Shown here: piece by piece, positions 18,509-27,413 of the stretch
How the letters are laid out: each line of letters starts with the position of its first letter
Position numbering within the stretch: position 1 is the first letter of the stretch
NCBI GenBank assembly: GCA_002508705.1
Contig: DAYL01000018.1
Location: 1-64,000 of the forward strand
Length of the DNA stretch: 64,000 nucleotides
Direction of reading: 5' to 3'
Source: Methanoculleus sp. UBA374
GTDB lineage: Archaea; Halobacteriota; Methanomicrobia; Methanomicrobiales; Methanoculleaceae
Made by a program: the position numbers and the translations under genes
The notes under the pieces: model-generated
The model's database searches: none
What the model saw: the letters and a program-made list of their open reading frames with translations, nothing else
Told to the model about the DNA's origin: nothing

Positions 18509-19288
18509 TTATCCGGTTTTCTGCTTCCGGATAAATTTGCCCGATCCCCCCGCCCGCTCGACGACGCCGACGGCGGCGCTCGCCGCCTTCTCGATTGCCT
18601 TTTCGGCTGCCTTATAATCGGGTGCGGTCACTTTTATCCGGTATTTTGGGGCCCCGATGTAGATCAGGTCGATCTCCACATCGTCGACTCTCGGCTGCGC
18701 ACTCCGGAGCGCCCTGCGGATCACGTTGACGCCGTCGGGCCGCGACGACGTCAGAATAAGATGTCCCGTAATGGTCACCTTCGGGACTTTCACGTTCTCG
18801 TGCGCGATGGAGATGAGCGCTTCCTTGACCGGTTCATCGAGTTTCAGCTTATCCGTCGCCTCGCCGCCGGTGGTGACGATATCCTCAAAGGCCGGGTACA
18901 GCTGGCCGTATTCACGGTATACGGCCTCCTCGATGATCGCCCGGTCCACCCCCGCTGCTTCGGAAGCGAACCCGACCCACTTCGTAGCCTTCTGCTCGTT
19001 CTTCCACTCGTGAATCTTCTCGCGCCGCTGGTGTTCGTTTACGTCTTTCAACGAGAGGTCGATGTGGCCGCGGTCGGGGTCCACATTCAGGACTTTGCAG
19101 ACGACTTTCTGTCCTTCTCGTACGTAGTCCCGGATGTACTTTATCCAGCCCCGTGCAATCTCGGATATCGGTATGAGCCCTCTATGCCCGTCATACTCAT
19201 CCAGGGTCACGAACGCTGCAAAGTCTTTAACGTCCGCGACCGTGCAGACGACGAGTTCTCCTTCGTCGGGCCACTCTCTCTCATGCAT
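18509..19288 (-). CDS. eif2a: Translation initiation factor aIF2 subunit alpha
   Basis: This 259-residue protein is the alpha subunit of archaeal initiation factor 2, which helps deliver initiator Met-tRNA to the small ribosomal subunit. It starts MHEREWPDEGELV and has an S1 domain over residues 1-85 (VCTVADVKDFAAFVTLDEY, HIDLSLKDV), a helical middle domain and a C-terminal alpha/beta domain with YRIKVTAPDYKAAEKAI. An upstream in-frame ATG at 19303 would overlap rpS27e, so the ATG at 19288 is preferred, seven bases after the rpS27e stop. Confidence 0.93.
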   Translation of the reverse strand: MHEREWPDEGELVVCTVADVKDFAAFVTLDEYDGHRGLIPISEIARGWIKYIRDYVREGQKVVCKVLNVDPDRGHIDLSLKDVNEHQRREKIHEWKNEQKATKWVGFASEAAGVDRAIIEEAVYREYGQLYPAFEDIVTTGGEATDKLKLDEPVKEALISIAHENVKVPKVTITGHLILTSSRPDGVNVIRRALRSAQPRVDDVEIDLIYIGAPKYRIKVTAPDYKAAEKAIEKAASAAVGVVERAGGSGKFIRKQKTG

Positions 19289-19295
19289 GGAATAA

Positions 19296-19484
19296 TCACT
19301 CAAGTACTGCCAGTATCTCAGCCTTTATATCTGCTTTCCCACCGTGGGGTTCTGCAAGGACACGTCCGCAGACGTTGCACTCCACGACGGTGCTCGCTCT
19401 CTCGAAGACAACCTGTTCGTTCTCGCAGTCGGGGCACTTCACCCGGAGGAATGTGCTCCTGTTTTCCCTGTTCAGCCGGACCAT
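19296..19484 (-). CDS. rps27e: Ribosomal protein eS27
   Basis: This 62-residue small-subunit protein has the C4 zinc finger CPDC...CNVC and the family core [19 protein letters not shown] followed by LAEPHGGKA. The correct start is the ATG at 19484, giving [10 protein letters not shown]; the longer upstream frame overlaps rpL44e and is not coding. It sits between rpL44e and aIF2-alpha with gaps of seven bases on each side. Confidence 0.94.
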   Translation of the reverse strand: MVRLNRENRSTFLRVKCPDCENEQVVFERASTVVECNVCGRVLAEPHGGKADIKAEILAVLE

Positions 19485-19491
19485 AACTACC

Positions 19492-19770
19492 TCACTCCGT
19501 AAGCTCGAATTTACCAATCCGGAATCCCGGTCGGAGGTGCGCCTTTCCACAGACCGTGCACCGGTACCGCACGTTGATCCTCTTCGTCGGCTTGTCGCCG
19601 CCGGGCACTTTGTTGAACTTGCCCATGTTGCCAACCGTGCTCCTGCGCCCCTTCTGGCGGTCAATCCAGTTGAAGTGACGCACTTTGCCCTTCTTCACCT
19701 TCACGACTTCGTGAATCTGATGAGTCCTGCAAAATGGGCAGTACGTCTTGAATTTGGACGGCATTTTCAT
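19492..19770 (-). CDS. rpl44e: Ribosomal protein eL42 (L44e)
   Basis: This 92-residue large-subunit protein has the zinc-binding CPFC and CTVC pairs, the typical N-terminus [20 protein letters not shown] and the conserved [24 protein letters not shown] lies about eight bases before the first ATG. The gene opens the translation part of the run and lies 37 bases after the GINS gene, so it may be co-transcribed with the replication genes upstream. Confidence 0.94.
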   Translation of the reverse strand: MKMPSKFKTYCPFCRTHQIHEVVKVKKGKVRHFNWIDRQKGRRSTVGNMGKFNKVPGGDKPTKRINVRYRCTVCGKAHLRPGFRIGKFELTE

Positions 19771-19807
19771 GATAGTAACCTCTATTCAATAGACTCGAGT
19801 ACCTATA

Positions 19808-20473
19808 TTACTTGTTAAGCCTAATATTTAAGGCTATGTCGTGCTCACAGAGCACGTCCGCATTGTTTTCCGGCAGGGTGACGATATCCCCCTGTTTCAG
19901 TACGTAGGTCCTGCCGTCCACCCCCATGAACGGCTCCATGTCGGAGCGGATATGCACAAGCGCATGGGGGAACGGGACGGGGCGGGGAGCGGCGGCTGCC
20001 GGTGCCGCCGGAGCAGATGTCGCTGAGGCATCGCCGGTCTCATCGATTCGGGGAGCGGAGACCGCACCGCTGCCGTCGAAGGCAGACTCCCCCCCGTGGA
20101 CGAGCGCGCTCCGGCAGGCCTCGATGGAATCGATGATCTGCCCGTACATCACCCGTTCTGCCGGAAGCATCTTCCGTGCCTCTTCTTTATCGAAGTACTG
20201 CCCCTCAATCTGCTGATACGCAAGATCGAGGATCTGGCGTGTCCGGACCGAGAAGATCTCCTGCACGGTCTCGGTGACGCTGCCGATCTCCTCGATGATC
20301 AGGCCCCCCGCCCGACTCTCCAGAGGGTTTTTCAGGTCCCGGAAATCCCTCTTGCGTTTCTCGATGTATGCCCAGGCGTCTTCATAGAGACCGGGCTCGA
20401 TCTCCGAGAGCCTTCCCGAATGGTGCATGTCAAGCAGCATCTGGCGCAGTTTCTCAAGGGTGTCGACGACCAT
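19808..20473 (-). CDS. Archaeal GINS complex subunit (Gins51 type)
   Basis: This 221-residue protein has a long helical A domain at residues 1-125 and, after an Ala/Pro-rich linker, a small beta-rich B domain (residues about 165-220: HIRSDMEPFMGVDGRTYVLK, GDIVTLPENNADVL). The A-then-B order is that of Gins51. GINS couples the MCM helicase with Cdc45/RecJ-like and polymerase proteins at the replication fork. It lies three bases after priS, a pairing common in archaea and consistent with a joint replication role. Confidence 0.88.
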   Translation of the reverse strand: MVVDTLEKLRQMLLDMHHSGRLSEIEPGLYEDAWAYIEKRKRDFRDLKNPLESRAGGLIIEEIGSVTETVQEIFSVRTRQILDLAYQQIEGQYFDKEEARKMLPAERVMYGQIIDSIEACRSALVHGGESAFDGSGAVSAPRIDETGDASATSAPAAPAAAAPRPVPFPHALVHIRSDMEPFMGVDGRTYVLKQGDIVTLPENNADVLCEHDIALNIRLNK

Positions 20474-20476
20474 GCC

Positions 20477-21592
20477 TCACGCACCCCCGGTTATCTCCGC
20501 CATGTTCCGGCAGCAGAGGAAGACCGCAAGCGCCTCGGGGACGCTGACGGTTCCGGTTTTCAACGTGTAGGTGTTCCCGAGCAGGGACGTGGTGAAGTTT
20601 GCCTTCATCTCCACCCGCACCTCCCGGTCGCCGAAGGCCACCGCGTCTACGAGCGGGTCGAAATCCGCGAGGTCCCGGATGTCGAGCGGCACCACCCGCA
20701 TACCGCTGCCGCCGTGCAGCGATCCCGGCGTCCGGATCAGCCGCTTGATATCGGTCGTGACCGGTTCGTCCGCACGTGCCCCTCTGTCCCGGACCCGGTT
20801 CTCGAAGTCGGGTGCAGCCCAGATTGCCTGGACGACACGGTTCTGCCGGAGGTCGGCGGGGTCCTTCCCGGAGAGGACCTCAAGGTCCGCGAGAAACTCC
20901 ACGGCCGCCCGTTTGCTGACGCCGGGAAGCCCCGCGAGGTAGTCCTTCGCCTCGTGGGGTTCAAGCCCCGCAAGCCAGGAGAGGTGAGACCGGAGGGCAT
21001 CGGCATAACGCCGACGCCACCCGGTCCGGGCCCCTCCCGGGGCAAGCATCACGGCCGGGTCAAGCCCGATGCCGCAGATGTAATCGACGACCTCACGCCG
21101 TTCCGGACTCCCCCATCCCCGGACGGCGATATCCGTGACGTGGATATGGTAGCCGCGCCCTCCGGAGAAGGCAACCCGGATCTGGTTCCGGGAAAAGCCG
21201 AGCTCGTCTATCAGCATCCCGACCAGCTTCTCGGTCTCTTCCTTGACCCGCGCAAGCATCGCCGGGTAGGGGCCGCGGACGATCTGGTCCGCGTCGAGGT
21301 CGAAGATAAGGTCGGCGCCGGCCCAGTGCTTGTCGTTCATCGTCGGCGCCGACGGCGTCTGGTAGTAGGCCGTCGAGTAGTAGACATGGGCGGGAATCAG
21401 GTTTCTCACGTAGGCGTTGAGTTCCTGCGGGTCCATAAACGCCATATGCCGCCGCATCCGGACCTCGGCCGACGCGTCGAAAAAGACGAAACCCCATTCC
21501 CGCTGCTCAAGGGAGGACGGAACGATGAGGCTCTGCCTCTGATAATACTCGGCAAACCTCTGTTTCACAAACTCGAGCGTCGCGGGCCTCAT
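20477..21592 (-). CDS. priS: DNA primase small subunit PriS
   Basis: This is the catalytic subunit of the archaeal/eukaryotic primase, 371 residues long. The active site is visible as DLIFDLDAD near residues 94-102, with the metal-binding aspartates, and SGGRGYHIHV near 145-154. The N-terminus MRPATLEFVKQRFAEYY and the basic WGFVFFD region also fit. It overlaps elp3 upstream by four bases and is followed by the GINS gene. The large subunit PriL is not in this window. Confidence 0.94.
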   Translation of the reverse strand: MRPATLEFVKQRFAEYYQRQSLIVPSSLEQREWGFVFFDASAEVRMRRHMAFMDPQELNAYVRNLIPAHVYYSTAYYQTPSAPTMNDKHWAGADLIFDLDADQIVRGPYPAMLARVKEETEKLVGMLIDELGFSRNQIRVAFSGGRGYHIHVTDIAVRGWGSPERREVVDYICGIGLDPAVMLAPGGARTGWRRRYADALRSHLSWLAGLEPHEAKDYLAGLPGVSKRAAVEFLADLEVLSGKDPADLRQNRVVQAIWAAPDFENRVRDRGARADEPVTTDIKRLIRTPGSLHGGSGMRVVPLDIRDLADFDPLVDAVAFGDREVRVEMKANFTTSLLGNTYTLKTGTVSVPEALAVFLCCRNMAEITGGA

Positions 21593-23163
21593 AGGAACGT
21601 CTTGATCATGTATGGGCCAACTTGTTCATATCCCTGTTTCCTGTAGTAAGGACGCACCCCGACACCGCTCATCACCGCGAGCCGTCCGTAACCGTGATCG
21701 CGGGCCTCCTCCTCGGCCGCGGAGAGAAGCCGGAGGCCGAAACTGCGGTGCTGCCACTCGTCGGGCGCTGCCGGGGCGCTGAGGGGGACCACGCTCCCGT
21801 AGACGTGGAGCTCGCGCAGGAGCGCAGCGTCGTCGAGTTCCTCGCGGAAGGGCCGGTGCGGGAACCGGAGCCGGGCGAACCCGATAAGGGCGTCCTCCGA
21901 GCCCGCCTGGATGAAACGCTCCTCGCCGCCGCAGGCCGGGTAGACCGTGGTCGAGATCGCCGCCGCCTCAGGTGCCGCCGTCCTGCCGACCTCGCGGCAC
22001 CGGATGCACCGGCAGTGAAGGCCCTGCGCATGGAGCCGCGCCTCCGCAAGCTGCCGGAAGTTGCTGTGCCTGGAGCCCGCGACGATCAGTTTCGCCGGTA
22101 TGTCCCGCTGGACCCGCTGGAGGCGGACGTACTCCGGGAGAAGGGACTTTGCATAGGCAACGAGATCGACCAGTTCCTCCTCGGTATACGGGCGGTATCC
22201 GCCCTCTTTCCAGAGGCGCTCGATCTCCGAAGCCGGCGTCACCAGGGTCGGGTAGATCTTCAGGAAGTCCGGCCGGAACCGCGGGTCGGCGAAGAGTTCC
22301 TCAAACATCCTCCGGTCGTCCGCCATGCTTGCCCCGGGGAGGTTCGGCATAACGTGAAACCCAACCTTCAGCCCGGCGTCGCGCAGGAGGCAGTTTGCCG
22401 CGACCGAGTCTGCGACCGTGTGACCCCGCCGGTTGTAGTCGAGGATACGGTCGTCCAGGTGCTGGACGCCGAGTTCTACCTTGGTCACGCCCATCGCGAG
22501 CATCCGGTCGATATGCTCTTCCCGGCACCAGTCGGGCCGTGTCTCGAAGGTGGCGGCGACGCACCGGACTTCCGCCCGCTCATTTGCAGCAAAAACCGCA
22601 TCAAGGTCGGGCTTTGCCGGGGGAGTCCCGTGCCGGGGGTAGTCGTTCATCGCCTGCACGGCAGCGCCGACAAACCACTCCTGGTACTCGACCGGTCGGG
22701 CGGTCATCGTCCCGCCCATAACGATCAACTCCGCTTTGTCGACGTGGTGCCCGAGCGCCTCGAACTGTTCGAGGCGGGCCTGCACCTGGTCGTAGGGGTC
22801 GAACGCGTGTTCCCGCGCCCGGAGCGCCGCGGGTTCTTCGCCCGTATAACTCTGGGGAGACTTGAAGGGATGCTCCGGTCCGCCGGGACAGGGGAGGCAC
22901 TTCCCGTGGGGGCAGGGGTGCGGCGAGGTCATCACCGCAACGGGCGCCACCCCCGAGAGCGTCCGCGTGGGTTTGACGAGGAGAAGCGGCCGGAGCCGCT
23001 CGTGCTCTTCCGGCGTAGCGGCGGCGAGAATAGCCGAGTTTTTGGGCATATCGGCGCCGGATTCCCGGCAGACCTCAAGTTTGATCCGCTGAACGTCGGC
23101 GGGGCCGGATGCGGTAGAAAGGATGCGGGAGATCATCTCCCGGAGGGGTTCGGTATCGCTCAT
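21589..23163 (-). CDS. elp3: Elp3-family tRNA uridine-34 modification radical SAM/GNAT enzyme
   Basis: This 524-residue enzyme modifies wobble uridine in tRNA toward the 5-carboxymethyl form. A radical SAM domain with the cluster motif CPHGKCLPCPGG lies near residues 83-94, followed by YTGEEPAALRA and VELGVQHLDDRILDYNRRGH. Cysteines CRCIRCREVG lie near 367, and a C-terminal GNAT acetyltransferase-like domain covers about residues 390-524, with HRSFGLRLLSAAEEEARDHG. It starts four bases after UPF0058 and overlaps priS. Confidence 0.93.
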   Translation of the reverse strand: MSDTEPLREMISRILSTASGPADVQRIKLEVCRESGADMPKNSAILAAATPEEHERLRPLLLVKPTRTLSGVAPVAVMTSPHPCPHGKCLPCPGGPEHPFKSPQSYTGEEPAALRAREHAFDPYDQVQARLEQFEALGHHVDKAELIVMGGTMTARPVEYQEWFVGAAVQAMNDYPRHGTPPAKPDLDAVFAANERAEVRCVAATFETRPDWCREEHIDRMLAMGVTKVELGVQHLDDRILDYNRRGHTVADSVAANCLLRDAGLKVGFHVMPNLPGASMADDRRMFEELFADPRFRPDFLKIYPTLVTPASEIERLWKEGGYRPYTEEELVDLVAYAKSLLPEYVRLQRVQRDIPAKLIVAGSRHSNFRQLAEARLHAQGLHCRCIRCREVGRTAAPEAAAISTTVYPACGGEERFIQAGSEDALIGFARLRFPHRPFREELDDAALLRELHVYGSVVPLSAPAAPDEWQHRSFGLRLLSAAEEEARDHGYGRLAVMSGVGVRPYYRKQGYEQVGPYMIKTFL

Positions 23164-23166
23164 CGC

Positions 23167-23436
23167 TTAATGTTCGGTTGCAACCCGTTCTGACGACTGA
23201 AAATCGGCGTGGTATTCTATGTAGGGATTGTGATTGGCCCTGATGTGCTGGACAATCTCGTTACCAAGCGTCAGAATAGCCTTTTTATGGGTGACCTTAT
23301 TCTTATGGATATGGACTGGTGAGATGTGGAGAGCATTGTACTGGTCGGTCGATATGGTCTCCCCGGTTGTGGTTTCATAATATTTCTTGATGTGGACTAA
23401 CAGCATGTGTAAGTGGAGAAGCTCTTCTTTTTGCAC
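23167..23436 (-). CDS. UPF0058 family protein
   Basis: This 89-residue protein starts with GTG and reads QKEELLHLHMLLVHIKKYYE, which matches the small archaeal UPF0058 family. GGTGAT lies just upstream of the GTG. It is rich in histidine (HISPVHIHKNKVTHKK) and may bind metal. The frame extends far upstream on paper, but that part is antisense to the ADP-ribosylglycohydrolase gene and is not coding. It is the first gene of the minus-strand elp3-priS-GINS run. Function is unknown. Confidence 0.8.
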   Translation of the reverse strand: MQKEELLHLHMLLVHIKKYYETTTGETISTDQYNALHISPVHIHKNKVTHKKAILTLGNEIVQHIRANHNPYIEYHADFQSSERVATEH

Positions 23437-23475
23437 AATATCACCTTTCCTCGAAGAATAACTACTGCCCTCGGG

Positions 23476-23487
23476 TAGATATAATTT
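23476..23487. promoter_or_regulatory. Probable shared divergent TATA region
   Basis: The AT-rich element tagatataattt lies between UPF0058 (minus, start 23436) and the ADP-ribosylglycohydrolase gene (plus, start 23506). It is placed to serve the plus-strand gene about 25 bases upstream, and its reverse complement could serve the minus-strand gene. Confidence 0.4.
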
Positions 23488-23505
23488 GTTGGTGATCTTT
23501 TTATA

Positions 23506-24378
23506 ATGAATGAGATGCAGGCGGTCGGGGCGTTTATCGGGCTTGCAATAGGCGATGCACTGGGCGCGCCCCTGGAAGGCCTTCCGCCGGGCCCATTTGT
23601 CGTAACGGAAATGCAGGGAGGCGGGATTCACAACACCCTTCCCGGACAGTACACCGACGATACCCTGCAGGCGTCGGCTCTTGCACAGACGCTTGTCCGG
23701 CGCGGTGGGTTCGATCCGGAAGACTTCGCGAAAAGGCTTGTTCAGATATATCGAGCCCATCCGAAGTTTTTCGGACCGACGTCCCGGGCGGTCCTCGACC
23801 TGATCGAAGAGGGCGTCAGCCCCGGGGCCGCCGCAAGGCTGGTGCACGAGACCAGAGGCGGGAGCCGTAGCAACGGGAGCGTCATGCGCGGAATACCGGT
23901 CGGCATCTTCTACCCGCCAAAGGAGGTGCGCGAGGTGAGCCTCGCCGCGTCGGGGGTCACTCACCACGACCCCGTCGCCGGTGAAGCCTCGGCGTTCGTC
24001 AACCGGATGGTCAGCGGGATCTGTCGGGGCGAAGGGGTGGGTGCGGCCTTCGGGCAGGCCCTCTCCGCCTGCCGCGATACCGAACTCCGGGCACTGCTCG
24101 AAGATTACCGGGAGCACCCGCCCGACCCCTCGCTTGACGCCGTCCTCTGCACCCACTGTGCCGTCAGGGTCTTCATGGAGGCGTCATCCTTCCGCGAAGC
24201 GGTGGTCGCGGCGGTCAACCTCGGCGGCGATGCCGATACCGTCGGTGCGATCGTCGGCGGTCTTGCCGGAGCGCGCTATGGATACGAGGCGATACCTGCG
24301 CCGTGGCTCTCGGCACTCCAGGACCGGGAAGAACTCCTGGCCCTCGCCCGCCGGCTTGCCCGGGTTAGCCGGGCATAG
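23506..24378 (+). CDS. ADP-ribosylglycohydrolase family protein
   Basis: This 290-residue protein belongs to the DraG / ADP-ribosyl-hydrolase family, which removes ADP-ribose from proteins or small molecules. Metal-binding motifs are present: GLAIGDALGAPLEGL at the N-terminus, GQYTDDTLQA near residue 46 and NLGGDADTVGAIVGGLAGARYG near 240. The central SNGSVMRGIPVGIF is also typical. GGTGAT lies nine bases before the ATG. The target is unknown; in some archaea and bacteria the family controls nitrogenase, but no nif genes are nearby. Confidence 0.87.
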   Translation: MNEMQAVGAFIGLAIGDALGAPLEGLPPGPFVVTEMQGGGIHNTLPGQYTDDTLQASALAQTLVRRGGFDPEDFAKRLVQIYRAHPKFFGPTSRAVLDLIEEGVSPGAAARLVHETRGGSRSNGSVMRGIPVGIFYPPKEVREVSLAASGVTHHDPVAGEASAFVNRMVSGICRGEGVGAAFGQALSACRDTELRALLEDYREHPPDPSLDAVLCTHCAVRVFMEASSFREAVVAAVNLGGDADTVGAIVGGLAGARYGYEAIPAPWLSALQDREELLALARRLARVSRA

Positions 24379-24424
24379 TACTCTAAAAAAGACTTTCCCG
24401 TAACGACGGTTCGATACGGTAACG

Positions 24425-24877
24425 TCAGATTGGTCGCAGTTCCACCAGTTTCAGGGACCGGCCCCGCTCGCAGACGTCAGGAGCGTTGCCGAGAACCTCC
24501 CCGACGACGTACTTCTCCCCCTCGATGATGCCGTCGGGACGGCAGAGCCGGTAACTCCGGCAGCCGCCCCTCGGACAGGAGAACTCGTAACTCACCTTTG
24601 AGTTCATAATCGCCATGTCGGAGCCGATAAGCGTGACGATGGGGGCCTCCGCCACATCGACCGCGACCGCCGCCTCATGATGGACCGGGCAGTCGTGCCG
24701 GGTGTTTGAGCGGACCCCCACGACCTGGTACTTCTTCCCCGGCTGCAGGTTGTGGCAGACCTTCTGGACCTTGCAGCCCTCGCACTCCGCGCAGGTGTTG
24801 CCTTCATAGACGAACTCAAGCCCCTCTCTCGCAAGCGCGGCGCCGATCAGCGTCACCTTCGTCTTCTCCTTTGCCAT
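24425..24877 (-). CDS. UPF0179 family cysteine-rich protein
   Basis: This 150-residue protein of the archaeal UPF0179 family has many cysteines in pairs: CAECEGCKVQKVC, DCPVHHEA, SCPRGGCRSYRLC and a final C near residue 137. The arrangement suggests bound metal or iron-sulfur clusters. Its start lies seven bases after the stop of the glycerol-1-phosphate dehydrogenase gene on the same strand, so the two are probably co-transcribed. Function is unknown. Confidence 0.85.
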   Translation of the reverse strand: MAKEKTKVTLIGAALAREGLEFVYEGNTCAECEGCKVQKVCHNLQPGKKYQVVGVRSNTRHDCPVHHEAAVAVDVAEAPIVTLIGSDMAIMNSKVSYEFSCPRGGCRSYRLCRPDGIIEGEKYVVGEVLGNAPDVCERGRSLKLVELRPI

Positions 24878-24884
24878 TTCCGCC

Positions 24885-25967
24885 TCACTCCCGGTAGAGC
24901 ATCTTCACAAGGTTCCGCGCCGACTCCGGCGTCAGTCCCATATCCAGTATCGTGAACCGTTCCGGCCGGATCTGCCGGGCGGCGAGCAGCGCCTCTACGG
25001 CCGTCTCATCGTCGACCCCGATCTCGGCGGGGGTGGTCGGTGCGCCGATCTTCCGCAGCGAGTCGCGGATCGCCTCCCAGTCCCCGCCGTGGAGGTACAT
25101 CGTGATGATCGCCCCGATACCGCATTGCTCCCCGTGAAGGCCCTTCCCGGGCGCGAGCCGGTCCAGCGCGTGGGAGAACTTGTGCTCGCCACCGCTGCCG
25201 GGCCGTGAAGACCCCGCGATGCTCATCGCGACCCCCGAAGAGACCAGCGCTTTCGTCACGATCCAGGCGCTCTCCTCGGAATGTGGTTTGATAAGGTCGG
25301 CGTTTTGAAAGAGGATCTCGGCGGTCATCCGGGCGAGCGTCAGCGCATACTCCGAGACCGGTTCTCCCGTAAGGCGGTGGGCAAGTTCCCAGTCGAGGGT
25401 TGCGGTGCAGTTCGCTATGATATCCGCGCACCCGGACGCGAGCAGCCGGTGGGGCGCCGACGCAATGACGGCGGTATCGGCAACGACGGCGATGGGCGGC
25501 TCGGCGGCGAGCGAGACGTTCCCGTCGGCGGTCGGGACCGAGGCCCTCGATGAGGCGATCCCGTCGTGCGATGCGGCGGTCGGGACGCTGATGAAGTGAC
25601 GGTCGACATTGTAAGCGGCGATCTTTGCGGTATCGATGACCCGGCCTCCCCCGACGCCGATGACGAACCCGGCTTCTGCCGACGCCGCTTCGGCCTTCCG
25701 GATCGTCTCGACGGGCTCGCCGCCGTCGATGGTAAACGTTGTAACGTCATAGGACCCGGCGAGGAGTGCTTCGACCCTCTTCCCGGCAACATCCCGTGTC
25801 TGCTTCCCCGATACGATGAGCACAGAATCGCCGAGAGCAAGGTCTTCGCAGACAGCCGGGATCTGCTCGATGGCGTCGTGACCGACGACGACGTCGCGAG
25901 GGAGCTGCATCCATTTTGATTTGTCGAAGACTTTGGTTCTGAGTAGGTTTATGCGGTCTGCGCTCAT
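24885..25967 (-). CDS. egsA: sn-Glycerol-1-phosphate dehydrogenase
   Basis: The enzyme reduces dihydroxyacetone phosphate to sn-glycerol 1-phosphate, the backbone of archaeal membrane lipids. The 360-residue protein has the dinucleotide-binding GVGGGRVIDTAKIAAY near residue 103, followed by SVPTAASHDGIASSRASV, and zinc ligands including the aspartate in SGCADIIAN, the histidine in GGEHKFSHAL and the later HGEQCGIG. Length and motifs match archaeal EgsA. It is divergent from the DUF63 gene, with only about ten bases between starts. Confidence 0.94.
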   Translation of the reverse strand: MSADRINLLRTKVFDKSKWMQLPRDVVVGHDAIEQIPAVCEDLALGDSVLIVSGKQTRDVAGKRVEALLAGSYDVTTFTIDGGEPVETIRKAEAASAEAGFVIGVGGGRVIDTAKIAAYNVDRHFISVPTAASHDGIASSRASVPTADGNVSLAAEPPIAVVADTAVIASAPHRLLASGCADIIANCTATLDWELAHRLTGEPVSEYALTLARMTAEILFQNADLIKPHSEESAWIVTKALVSSGVAMSIAGSSRPGSGGEHKFSHALDRLAPGKGLHGEQCGIGAIITMYLHGGDWEAIRDSLRKIGAPTTPAEIGVDDETAVEALLAARQIRPERFTILDMGLTPESARNLVKMLYRE

Positions 25968-25978
25968 TTAGATCAGTA

Positions 25979-26824
25979 ATGATTAGGGAGTTCCTCTACA
26001 AATATTACATAGATCCCATCCGTTACGGCCAACCGTATACGCTCGTCGATACGCTGACCTACGCCCTGATTCTCATCGCAGCGGTTTACCTCGTCTACCG
26101 GGGGCTCCGGCGGTATAAGATCGCCATCGATGACGAACTCATACTCTCGACCCTGCCCTTCGTCGTCCTCGGCGGGCTCCTGCGGGTAGTCGAGGATACA
26201 GGGATGATCACGTCCGACTTCCATTTCCTCCTGATCACGCCCCTGATCTTCTTCCTGATCTTTGCGATTGCGGGAGTCGCCCTGTTTCTCGGTAAACTCG
26301 CGGAGAATGCGGGGCTCGTCTCCCGCTACAGCCGGGTCTACGGGGGAGCGGGCATCGTCGCCTCTCTTATCACCGCCGCGGTGCTCGTATGGTTCGGCCT
26401 CACCGAGGCAACGATTGCGCTCGACGTCCTTGTCACCATCCTTATCCTCGCACTCGCGTCGTCGCTTGCCCTCTGGGCGTTCCTGGTCTACGGTCTGAAA
26501 TGGGATTACGCATCAAATATCCTCTATAAACTCCTCATTTTCGGCCACATGCTGGATGCGAGCGCCACAAGTTATGGCATCGACCTTCACCCCATTCACT
26601 ACGTTGAACAGCATGTCGTGGGTTCGAATCTGATCGAGTTGACCGGCACCGCGTTCTCGATGTTCCTCCTCAAGATCGTGGTGCTTATCCCCGCCGTATA
26701 CGTCCTTGAGATCTACCGACGGGAGGGCAACTCCGACCTCTGGTACCTCATCCTGCTTGCCATGATCGTTGTCGGCATGGCGCCGGGTATCCGGGATACG
26801 GTGCGGATGGTGCTCTATGTCTGA
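25979..26824 (+). CDS. DUF63 family membrane protein
   Basis: This 281-residue polytopic membrane protein matches the archaeal DUF63 family. It starts MIREFLYKYYIDPIRYGQPY and has about seven hydrophobic helices. Conserved polar stretches include GLLRVVEDTGMI and GHMLDASATSYGID. Its stop overlaps the start of the SpoIIM-like gene, so the two membrane proteins are probably made together. Function is unknown. Confidence 0.85.
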   Translation: MIREFLYKYYIDPIRYGQPYTLVDTLTYALILIAAVYLVYRGLRRYKIAIDDELILSTLPFVVLGGLLRVVEDTGMITSDFHFLLITPLIFFLIFAIAGVALFLGKLAENAGLVSRYSRVYGGAGIVASLITAAVLVWFGLTEATIALDVLVTILILALASSLALWAFLVYGLKWDYASNILYKLLIFGHMLDASATSYGIDLHPIHYVEQHVVGSNLIELTGTAFSMFLLKIVVLIPAVYVLEIYRREGNSDLWYLILLAMIVVGMAPGIRDTVRMVLYV

Positions 26825-27383
26825 ACACTGGCTTGCCTGGGCTGCAGGATTTGCAGCCGTCGTTTTTGCCGTCGCGGTCGCCTTCGGCGTCGTTGTCGTG
26901 ACCCGCGACCCTGGCGTCGGAGAGGAGGTCACGACCCTCTTTGCCGAGCAGGTCGCCGGCGATCTCCGCTCCGATTCACCGGCGGTTCTTGCGGTAAAAT
27001 TGTTCTTGAACAACCTGACGGCCTGTCTCCTCCTCTTTCTCGGAGGGGCTTCGCTCGGCATAATCACGGTGTTGATCCTCTCGGCCAACGGGTTTCTGAT
27101 CGGTGCGGTGATGGAACTCGTGCGGCAGCAGCAGGGTCTCCCCTACATTGCCGCGGCGCTCATACCGCACGGCATCTTCGAGATCCCCGCCTTCCTCATT
27201 GCGGGGGGCCTCGGCCTCCTCCTCGGGCTGGAACTCACCGCCGAGTGGCAGGGCAACGGCGATGCCGCCGCCCGGGCAGCGCCGCTGGCCCGCCTCTTCC
27301 TCCGGATCGTCGTCCCGCTCCTCGCGGCTGCGGCGGTCGTGGAGGCATTTATTACGCCGGCAATCCTAAGTATGATCGTTTAG
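26817..27383 (+). CDS. SpoIIM-like (stage II sporulation protein M family) membrane protein
   Basis: This 188-residue protein has four to five hydrophobic helices and resembles the SpoIIM/DUF95 family found broadly in archaea. It has the polar segment FLNNLTACLLLFLGGASLG and the conserved LIPHGIFEIPAFLIAGGLG. The ATG at 26817 lies within the last codons of DUF63, overlapping by eight bases. An earlier ATG exists but would overlap DUF63 extensively. Archaea do not sporulate; the family is thought to act in membrane organisation, which is not proven. Confidence 0.85.
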   Translation: MSEHWLAWAAGFAAVVFAVAVAFGVVVVTRDPGVGEEVTTLFAEQVAGDLRSDSPAVLAVKLFLNNLTACLLLFLGGASLGIITVLILSANGFLIGAVMELVRQQQGLPYIAAALIPHGIFEIPAFLIAGGLGLLLGLELTAEWQGNGDAAARAAPLARLFLRIVVPLLAAAAVVEAFITPAILSMIV

Positions 27384-27413
27384 AGCAACCATACTTTTTG
27401 AGGTAGGAGACGG

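Noticed and set aside
20096..23193. Two plus-strand frames of more than 500 codons opposite priS and elp3
   Set aside because: They mirror the codon periodicity of the real minus-strand genes and have no recognisable motifs.
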